Assembly: GCF_030817015.1 (NCBI RefSeq)
Contig: NZ_JAUSYS010000001.1
Span: forward strand, 2,790,001-2,854,000
Reading direction: 5' to 3'
Origin: Arthrobacter sp. V1I7
Lineage (GTDB): Bacteria > Actinomycetota > Actinomycetes > Actinomycetales > Micrococcaceae
DNA length: 64,000 nucleotides
Positions 57,543-64,000 of this stretch are shown piece after piece. Numbering within the stretch: the first letter of the stretch is position 1; each line of letters opens with the position of its first letter. The notes below the pieces were generated by a model that searched no databases, was not told the origin of the DNA, and saw only the letters and a list, made by a program, of their open reading frames with translations. A program made the position numbers and the translations under genes.

Positions 57543-59363
57543 GTGCGAGAAATCAGTGTCCCGCCCCTGGTGGACGTCCCCCCGGAATGGAACGTCACGG
57601 ACCTGGTGCTGCGCCAGGCCGCCAAGGCGTCAAATCCCGCCCTGTTCTCGCGCCTTGATGCTGCGGGCCAGTGGCAGGACGTCCGGGCCACTGATTTCCT
57701 GGCCGACGCCTCCCTGCTCGCGAAGGGCCTGATGGCCAGCGGCGTTGCCGCCGGCGACAGGGTCGGCATCATGTCCCGCACCCGGTACGAATGGGCCCTC
57801 ATCGACTTCGCCATCTGGTTTGCCGGCGCCGTGTCCGTTCCCATCTATGAGACCTCCTCCCCGTCCCAGGTCGCCTGGAACCTGGGCGACTCGGGCGCCG
57901 TTGCCGCCTTCGGCGAATCCGCCCATCACGAGGACATCATCCGCCAGGCTGCGACATCCGAAGGCCTGACCGCGCTGGCGCACGTCTGGCAACTCGAGGG
58001 CACGGGCCTGGATGAGGTCCGCGCGGCAGGCACGGAGATCAGCGACGAGGAGCTGGAGTCCCGGCGCAGCACGGCAGGCCTGACAGACATCGCCACGATC
58101 ATCTACACCTCCGGGACCACGGGCCGCCCCAAGGGCTGCGAACTGACGCACGGCAACTTCGTGGAGCTCTCCGAAAACGTGCTGGCCACCTCGCTCGGCG
58201 CCGTCGTGAACGAAAATGCCAGGACCATCATGTTCCTGCCGCTGGCGCACGTCTTCGCGCGCTTCATCTCCGTGCTGGCGGTGGCAGCCGGCGTCACCGT
58301 CGCGCACACCCCCGACATCAAGCACCTGCTGCCGGACCTGCAGAGCTACCAGCCCACCTTCATCCTCGCGGTACCGCGGGTCTTCGAGAAGGTCTACAAC
58401 TCCGCCCTGACCAAGGCCGAAGACGGCGGCAAGGGCGCCATTTTCCACCGTGCCGCGGACACCGCCATCGCGTACTCGCGGGCCCGGCAGACCGGGAAAG
58501 TGGGCCTCGGGCTCAAGCTCCAGCACGCGGTGTTCGACAAGCTCGTCTACAGCAAGCTCCGCGCCGCGATGGGCGGACAGGTGGCGCACGCCGTTTCCGG
58601 CGGCGGCCCGCTGGGCGAACGCCTCGGGCACTTCTTCCAGGGCATCGGCATGCAGATCCTGGAAGGGTACGGCCTGACCGAGACGACGGCCCCGGTCACC
58701 GTGAACACCCCGGAGCTGATCAGGATCGGCACCGTCGGCGCCCCGATTCCCGGCAACGCCGTCCGCATTGCCGACGACGGCGAAATCCTCGTCAAGGGCG
58801 TGTGCGTCATGCACGGCTACTACCAGCGCGAGGACCTCTCCGGGGACGCCTTCGAGGACGGCTGGCTGCGCACCGGCGACATCGGACAGCTCGACGAGCA
58901 GGGGTTCCTGACCATTACGGGGCGCAAGAAGGAAATCATCGTCACGGCCAGCGGCAAGAACGTCGTTCCTGCCCTGCTCGAGGACCAGATCCGCGCCGAC
59001 GCGCTCGTCTCGCAGGTGCTCGTGGTCGGTGACAACCGCCCGTTCATCGGCGCCCTCGTCACGCTCGACGAGGAGGCCCTGCCCGGCTGGCTGCACCGCC
59101 ACGGCCTGCCGGCGTCGACGACCCTCGCCGAGGCGACCGACAACGCGGTCATCAAGGCCGCGGTGCAGGAGCTCATCAATTCCGCCAACCAGTCGGTGTC
59201 GCAGGCCGAGGCCATCAAGTCGTTCCGGATTGTGCCGGCCGACTTCACCGAGTCGTCCGGACACCTGACCCCGTCCATGAAGGTCAAGCGGGCCCAGGTC
59301 TTGAAGGACTTCGAGGACGTGATCGAGGAGATGTACAGCTCCCCGCGTCCCGCCCACGCATAG
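57543..59363 (+). CDS. Long-chain fatty-acid-CoA ligase (FadD15-like)
   Basis: Activates long-chain fatty acids to acyl-CoA through an acyl-AMP. The 606-residue protein has the AMP-binding signature IYTSGTTGRPKG near residue 186, YGLTETTAPVT (ATP and substrate), WLRTGDIGQLDEQGFLTITGRKKE (hinge) and a final lysine region (LTPSMKVKR). AAGGAG lies 6 nt before the GTG start. In M. tuberculosis the syntenic gene is fadD15, which makes the name plausible. A terminator follows. Confidence 0.94.
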   Translation: MREISVPPLVDVPPEWNVTDLVLRQAAKASNPALFSRLDAAGQWQDVRATDFLADASLLAKGLMASGVAAGDRVGIMSRTRYEWALIDFAIWFAGAVSVPIYETSSPSQVAWNLGDSGAVAAFGESAHHEDIIRQAATSEGLTALAHVWQLEGTGLDEVRAAGTEISDEELESRRSTAGLTDIATIIYTSGTTGRPKGCELTHGNFVELSENVLATSLGAVVNENARTIMFLPLAHVFARFISVLAVAAGVTVAHTPDIKHLLPDLQSYQPTFILAVPRVFEKVYNSALTKAEDGGKGAIFHRAADTAIAYSRARQTGKVGLGLKLQHAVFDKLVYSKLRAAMGGQVAHAVSGGGPLGERLGHFFQGIGMQILEGYGLTETTAPVTVNTPELIRIGTVGAPIPGNAVRIADDGEILVKGVCVMHGYYQREDLSGDAFEDGWLRTGDIGQLDEQGFLTITGRKKEIIVTASGKNVVPALLEDQIRADALVSQVLVVGDNRPFIGALVTLDEEALPGWLHRHGLPASTTLAEATDNAVIKAAVQELINSANQSVSQAEAIKSFRIVPADFTESSGHLTPSMKVKRAQVLKDFEDVIEEMYSSPRPAHA

Positions 59364-59378
59364 CAGGCGCATGATCAC

Positions 59379-59420
59379 AAAGAAGGGTCCTTCCGGCTTC
59401 CGCCGGAAGGACCCTTCTTT
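59379..59420. terminator. Bidirectional terminator between the acyl-CoA ligase and pyc
   Basis: A perfect 19-bp stem (59379-59397 with 59402-59420) with a 4-nt loop, AAA at one end and TTT at the other. It serves both convergent genes. Confidence 0.9.
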
Positions 59421-59441
59421 GTTGCCGCCGATCCGGAAGCG

Positions 59442-62400
59442 TTACTCGACGACCAGGAGCAGGTCCCCGCCCTGGACCTGTTCCACGGCGCTGATCGCAA
59501 GCCGCGACACGGTGCCGGCCACCGGCGTCGTGATTGAGGCTTCCATCTTCATGGCCTCGATCGTGGCTACGGTATCGCCTGCCTTGACCGTGTCCCCGGT
59601 CTTGACGGTCAGGGTGACGGCACCCGCGAACGGGGCGGCCACCTGGCCCGGCTGGGCGGTGTCGGCGCGTTCGGCCGCCTTGACGTTGCTGACCACGGAA
59701 CGGTCGCGGACCATCACCGGCCGGGACTGGCCGTTGAGGGTGCACATCACGGTGCGCATGCCCTTCTCGTCCGGTTCGGAAACGGCTTCGAGCGAGGCGA
59801 TCAGGCGGACGCCCTTCTCCAGCTCGATTTCGTGCTCCGCGCCGCGCTGCAGCCCGAAGAGGTAGTCGCGGGTGTCCAGCACCGAGAGGTTGCCGTACGT
59901 TTCCACGCTCTTCAGGTAGTCCTTGGTCGGTCCGGCGAAGAGCAGCCGGTTGAGGGTGTGCTGCCGCGTCCTGGAATCGGAGTTGAGGGCGGCGCTGTCC
60001 TCGGCACTGAGCTCGACGTCGCGGACCTTGACGGTGCGGCCCTGCAGGGCTTTGGTGCGGAAGGGTTCCGGCCAGCCTCCGGGCGGGTCGCCCAGTTCAC
60101 CGGAGAGGAACCCGATCACGGAGTCCGGGATGTCGTACTTCTGCGGGTTCTCGTTGAAGTCCGCGGGGTCGGCATTGAGGCCGACGAGGTGCAGGGCGAG
60201 GTCGCCCACCACCTTGGAGGACGGCGTCACCTTCACGAGCCGGCCAAGGATCCGGTCCGCTGCGGTATACATGTCCTCGATGGCTTCGAACTGCTCTCCG
60301 AGGCCGAGCGCCATTGCCTGCTGGCGCAGGTTGGAGAGCTGGCCGCCGGGGATCTCGTGCTGGTAGACGCGTCCGGTGGGGCCCGGCAGGCCGGACTCGA
60401 AGGGTGCATACACCCGCCGCACGGCTTCCCAGTAGGGTTCCAGCGCGCACACGTTCGCGAGGCTGAGTCCGGTGTCGCGCGGGGTGTGGGCCAGCGCGGC
60501 CACGAGCGCCGAGGCCGAGGGCTGGCTGGTGGTGCCGGCCAGCGACGCCGATGCCACGTCCACCGCGTCCACGCCGGCGTCAACGGCAGCCAGCAGCGTG
60601 GCCAGCTGGCCGCCTGCGGTGTCGTGGGTGTGCAGGTGGACGGGAAGGTCGAACCGTTCGCGCAGCGCACCGACAAGGCGCGCGGCGGACGCCGGGCGCA
60701 GCAGCCCGGCCATGTCCTTGATGGCCAGGATGTGCGCGCCGGCGTCGACGATCTTCTGGGCCAGCTCGAGATAGTAGTCCAGGGTGTAGAGCTTTTCCTC
60801 CGGATCCAGCATGTCCGCGGTGTAGCACAGGGCGACCTCCGCGACGGCGGTGCCCGTATCGCGGACGGCCCGGATGGCCGGGGCCATCTGGTTGACGTCA
60901 TTGAGGGCGTCGAAAATGCGGAAGATGTCGATGCCGGTGGCCGCCGCCTCGTTGACGAACGCGACCGTGACCTCTTCCGGGTACGGCGTGTAGCCCACGG
61001 TGTTGCGTCCGCGCAGGAGCATCTGCAGGCAGACGTTCGGCAGCGCCTTGCGCAGCGCGGCCAGGCGGTCCCAGGGGTCTTCGCCCAGGAATCGGAGGGC
61101 GACGTCGTAAGTGGCGCCGCCCCAGGCCTCGACGGAGAGCAGTTCCGGGAGCAGTTTCGAGACGGCCGGGCCGGCCGCCACCAGGTCCCGGGTCCGGACC
61201 CGGGTGGCGAGCAGGGACTGGTGCGCGTCCCGGAAGGTGGTGTCCGTGACGGCCACGGCATCCTGGGCACGCAGGGCCTGGGCGAAGGCTTCCGGTCCCA
61301 GTTCCTGGAGCCGCTGGCGGGACCCTGACGGGGCCGCGGAGTCGTCCGTGACGGGGAGCTTGTCGGCGGGGTCACTGTGGACCGTGAGTTCGCCGTTGGG
61401 CTTGTTGACGGTGACCTCGGCGAGCCAGGTCAGCAGCTTGGTACCGCGGTCCGCGGAAACACGGGCCTTCAGCAGCTGGGGGCGTTCGTCAATGAACGAG
61501 GTGGCCACGTTGCCGGCCACAAAGTCGGCATCGTCCAGCACGGCCTGCAGGAAGGAGATGTTGGTGGACACCCCGCGGATGCGGAACTCCGCCAAGGCGC
61601 GGCGGGCCCGGGCCACGGCGGCCGGGTAGTCGCGGCCGCGGCAGGTGAGCTTGACCAGCATCGAGTCGAAGTGCGGGCTGATCTCGGCACCCGAGTAGAC
61701 GGTGCCGCCGTCGAGCCGGACACCGGCGCCACCGGCGGAACGGTAACCGGTGATCTTGCCGACGTCGGGCCGGAAACCGTTGGCGGGGTCCTCGGTGGTG
61801 ATGCGGCACTGCAGGGCTGCGCCCTTGAGCTGGACGGTCTCCTGCGAGAGGCCCAGGTCCGCGAGGGTCTCGCCGGCGGCGATCCGCAGCTGGGCCTGGA
61901 CGAGGTCGACGTCGGTCACTTCCTCGGTGACGGTGTGCTCGACCTGGATGCGCGGGTTCATTTCGATGAACACGTGCTGGCCGGCGCGCTCCCCGACGGT
62001 GTCGACCAGGAACTCCACGGTTCCGGCGTTGACGTAGTTCAGCGCCTTGGCGAACTTCACGGCGTCGCGGTAGAGCGCCTGCCGGATGCCTTCGTCCAGG
62101 TTCGGTGCCGGGGCGATCTCGATGACCTTCTGGTGGCGGCGCTGGATGGAACAGTCACGCTCGAAGAGGTGCATGACGTTGCCCTCGGCATCGGCCAGGA
62201 TCTGGACTTCGATGTGGCGGGGGCGCAGCACGGCCTGTTCGAGGAACATCGTGGGGTCACCGAAGGCGGCGTCCGCTTCCCGCATCGCGGCCTGCAGGGC
62301 TTCGGGCAGTGCCTCCCGGGTGTCCACGCGCCGCATCCCGCGGCCTCCGCCGCCGGCAACGGCCTTGGCGAAGATCGGGAAGCCGATTTCGTCGGCGGCG

Positions 62401-62837
62401 GTGATGAGTTCGTCGAGGTCCTTGGACGGCTGGCTGGACTTGAGGACGGGGACGCCGGCCTTGCGGGCTGCCTCAAGGGCGGCAACCTTGTTGCCGGCCA
62501 GTTCCAGCACCTCAGCGGGCGGACCCACGAAGGTGATGCCGGCTTCGGCGGCGGCCCGTGCCAGGCGCGGGTTCTCGGAGAGGAAACCATAGCCGGGGTA
62601 GATGGCATCCGCTCCGGCTTCCTTGGCCACACGTACGACCTCGTCGACGTCGAGGTAGGCCCGGACCGGATGGCCCTCTTCGCCGATCAGATATGCCTCG
62701 TCGGCTTTCTGGCGGTGGATCGAATTACGGTCCTCGTTGGGGAACACGGCTACAGTCTTGGCGCCGAGCTCGTAGCCGGCGCGGAAGGCACGGATCGCGA
62801 TTTCGCCGCGGTTGGCCACCAGAATCTTGGAAAACAT
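59442..62837 (-). CDS. pyc: Pyruvate carboxylase
   Basis: Anaplerotic biotin enzyme: carboxylates pyruvate to oxaloacetate with ATP and bicarbonate. The 1131-residue chain carries all domains: biotin carboxylase (GGGGRGMRRV near 165, EMNPRIQVEHTVTEE), carboxyltransferase from about 530 (DTTFRDAHQSL, HTHDTAG) and a C-terminal biotin carrier (EAMKMEAS near 1096, biotinyl-Lys). AGGAGAAGT precedes the ATG at 62837. No biotin ligase is nearby. Confidence 0.97.
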   Translation of the reverse strand: MFSKILVANRGEIAIRAFRAGYELGAKTVAVFPNEDRNSIHRQKADEAYLIGEEGHPVRAYLDVDEVVRVAKEAGADAIYPGYGFLSENPRLARAAAEAGITFVGPPAEVLELAGNKVAALEAARKAGVPVLKSSQPSKDLDELITAADEIGFPIFAKAVAGGGGRGMRRVDTREALPEALQAAMREADAAFGDPTMFLEQAVLRPRHIEVQILADAEGNVMHLFERDCSIQRRHQKVIEIAPAPNLDEGIRQALYRDAVKFAKALNYVNAGTVEFLVDTVGERAGQHVFIEMNPRIQVEHTVTEEVTDVDLVQAQLRIAAGETLADLGLSQETVQLKGAALQCRITTEDPANGFRPDVGKITGYRSAGGAGVRLDGGTVYSGAEISPHFDSMLVKLTCRGRDYPAAVARARRALAEFRIRGVSTNISFLQAVLDDADFVAGNVATSFIDERPQLLKARVSADRGTKLLTWLAEVTVNKPNGELTVHSDPADKLPVTDDSAAPSGSRQRLQELGPEAFAQALRAQDAVAVTDTTFRDAHQSLLATRVRTRDLVAAGPAVSKLLPELLSVEAWGGATYDVALRFLGEDPWDRLAALRKALPNVCLQMLLRGRNTVGYTPYPEEVTVAFVNEAAATGIDIFRIFDALNDVNQMAPAIRAVRDTGTAVAEVALCYTADMLDPEEKLYTLDYYLELAQKIVDAGAHILAIKDMAGLLRPASAARLVGALRERFDLPVHLHTHDTAGGQLATLLAAVDAGVDAVDVASASLAGTTSQPSASALVAALAHTPRDTGLSLANVCALEPYWEAVRRVYAPFESGLPGPTGRVYQHEIPGGQLSNLRQQAMALGLGEQFEAIEDMYTAADRILGRLVKVTPSSKVVGDLALHLVGLNADPADFNENPQKYDIPDSVIGFLSGELGDPPGGWPEPFRTKALQGRTVKVRDVELSAEDSAALNSDSRTRQHTLNRLLFAGPTKDYLKSVETYGNLSVLDTRDYLFGLQRGAEHEIELEKGVRLIASLEAVSEPDEKGMRTVMCTLNGQSRPVMVRDRSVVSNVKAAERADTAQPGQVAAPFAGAVTLTVKTGDTVKAGDTVATIEAMKMEASITTPVAGTVSRLAISAVEQVQGGDLLLVVE

Positions 62838-63144
62838 ACTTCTCCTGCATCATCGCGGGCGTATCGGTAAGTGCTCACAGTGTCTAAGACCGGCCTAGGC
62901 AAACACAAATCATTGTGGCCACCGTCACAGCATTATGCGTCACGTATGCCCCGGCGCGCACGGCAGCCGGCTGGGCGGGCAAAGCTTCCCGAGGATCTGC
63001 CGCCCCTCCACCCGATGAAACCGGAATCGACGGACCGTCAACATATGATGAAGGAGTGGGTGGCGCATGCTCGCCCCGGCTCCTTGGAACGCAGGAGCCG
63101 GCAGGACCCGTCCCGGCAACCGGCGTTAGGTATTGGTTTTTCTC
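62838..63144. other. Divergent intergenic region, pyc to parA-like
   Basis: About 305 nt. It holds a 9-bp hairpin (CCGGCTCCT at 63076-63084 with 63093-63101) about 45 nt before the ParA-like start. No promoter or small gene was identified with confidence. Confidence 0.5.
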
Positions 63145-63981
63145 GTGCAAGTAGTCAGCATCAGCAGCCTCAAAGGCGGTGTCGGCAAGACATCGGTGAC
63201 CACCGGATTGGCGTCCGCAGCGATGGCCGCCGGCATCCCTACCCTCGTCGTCGACCTTGACCCGCACGCGGATGCGAGCACGGCCCTCGGAGTCCGGCCG
63301 GCGGAGCAGCTGGATATCGGCCGGATGCTCAAGGCACCCCGCCGCGCACGCCTGGCCGAGAACGTTGTTCCCAGCGGCTGGGTGGAACGGGCCGGAAGTA
63401 ACGGCTCCTCCCCCGCCGGCTCTGCTGCGTCCGTCCTTGATGTGGCTGTCGGGTCCGCCTACACCGGCATCTACGACCGGCCGGATCTTGGCCGCCGCGA
63501 CCTGCGCCGGCTCGCCGCGGTGCTGGCCGGAGCCAACGGCTACGAGCTGGTTCTCGTCGACTGCCCGCCGTCCCTCAACGGGCTCACCAGGATGGCATGG
63601 TCCGCGAGCGACAAGGTGACCCTGGTGGCAGAACCGGGGCTTTTCTCCGTTGCCGGCACAGAGCGCACGATGCGGGCGATCCAGCTGTTCCGGAAGGAAT
63701 TCGCCCCGAACCTGTCCCCCGCGGGCATTGTTGCCAACCGGGTGCGCAGCGGTTCCGCCGAGCACGCCTTCAGGCTGTCCGAGATGCAGTCCATGTTCGG
63801 TGACCTGCTTCTCGCCCCGCACATTCCGGAACAGGCCAACTGGCAGCAGATCCAGGGTGCGGCCCACTCCATTCACCACTGGCCCGGCGACTCGGCCAAG
63901 AACACTGCCGCGCTCTTCGACGCACTGCTGGCGAACCTGCTGAAGACCACCGGCAGCGTCCGCAACCGCAGCCAGCGCTAG
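63145..63981 (+). CDS. ParA-like P-loop ATPase
   Basis: A 278-residue member of the ParA/Soj partition or positioning family. It begins QVVSISSLKGGVGKTS, the deviant Walker A with two lysines, then VVDLDPHADASTALG (Walker A' Asp) and LVLVDCPPS (Walker B). The start is uncertain between GTG 63145 and an in-frame TTG at 63133. No parB-type gene precedes it, and it is far from dnaA in the window, so it is more likely an orphan ParA-like protein that positions another cargo. Confidence 0.88.
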   Translation: MQVVSISSLKGGVGKTSVTTGLASAAMAAGIPTLVVDLDPHADASTALGVRPAEQLDIGRMLKAPRRARLAENVVPSGWVERAGSNGSSPAGSAASVLDVAVGSAYTGIYDRPDLGRRDLRRLAAVLAGANGYELVLVDCPPSLNGLTRMAWSASDKVTLVAEPGLFSVAGTERTMRAIQLFRKEFAPNLSPAGIVANRVRSGSAEHAFRLSEMQSMFGDLLLAPHIPEQANWQQIQGAAHSIHHWPGDSAKNTAALFDALLANLLKTTGSVRNRSQR

Positions 63982-64000
63982 GCCAGCGTCCGGCGTCTCC

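Noticed and set aside
63060..63125. Possible SAM-type riboswitch before the ParA-like gene
   Set aside because: Only a simple hairpin is visible and the conserved core is missing.

Overview
The window is high-GC actinobacterial chromosome, most like Arthrobacter or a related Micrococcaceae genus. This is inferred from gene content and order, GTG starts, and neighbourhoods that match Mycobacterium tuberculosis blocks as I remember them (glnE-glnA2-panB; idsA2-Rv2175c-pknL-aroG-plsC-fadD15). No rRNA, tRNA, CRISPR array or prophage was recognised.

Layout. 1-2045: 3' part of a copper-exporting P1B ATPase, a YHS-domain protein and a small His-rich ORF. 2046-3158: a gene graveyard with remnants of an MFS transporter, an IclR regulator and a universal stress protein. 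3159-4598: three small minus-strand genes (hypothetical, GNAT, VOC). 4679-12375: nitrogen and central metabolism (glnA2-glnE, panB, SPOR-like small protein, map, polyphosphate glucokinase). 12591-15908: nrdR behind tandem NrdR boxes, hisD, a membrane protein and a flavin reductase. 15942-41460: one long minus-strand run, read from high to low coordinates: mraZ, rsmH, ftsL-like, ftsI, murE, murF, mraY, murD, ftsW, murG, murC, ftsQ, ftsZ, pgeF, yggS, sepF, yggT, divIVA, lspA, rluD, dnaE. This is a complete division and cell-wall cluster of the actinobacterial type (no ftsA, ddl or murB), with many 4-8 nt overlaps that imply coupled translation. 41841-53000: DUF3040 protein, dinB, a lipoprotein, polyprenyl diphosphate synthase, Rv2175c-like DNA-binding protein, LysM-transglycosylase, PASTA kinase, class II DAHP synthase, an acyltransferase. 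52176-54386: two tandem paralogous hydrolases and an acidic membrane protein. 54418-56265: an IS110-family element inserted at the stop codon of a ROK glucokinase. 56264-63981: glucokinase, long-chain acyl-CoA ligase, pyruvate carboxylase and a ParA-like ATPase.

Regulatory DNA is unusually legible. mraZ has three 10-bp-spaced repeats over its promoter. nrdR has two NrdR boxes 32 bp apart. The LysM-transglycosylase gene is preceded by five head-to-tail 9-mers of MtrA-box type. The IS110 left end can fold into a bridge-RNA-like structure whose loop is complementary to the element's own end, and joining the two ends would create a promoter. Several strong hairpin terminators separate convergent genes. 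The most interesting targets are the IS110 element, the five-unit MtrA-like array and the eroded region near 2.4-3.1 kb.
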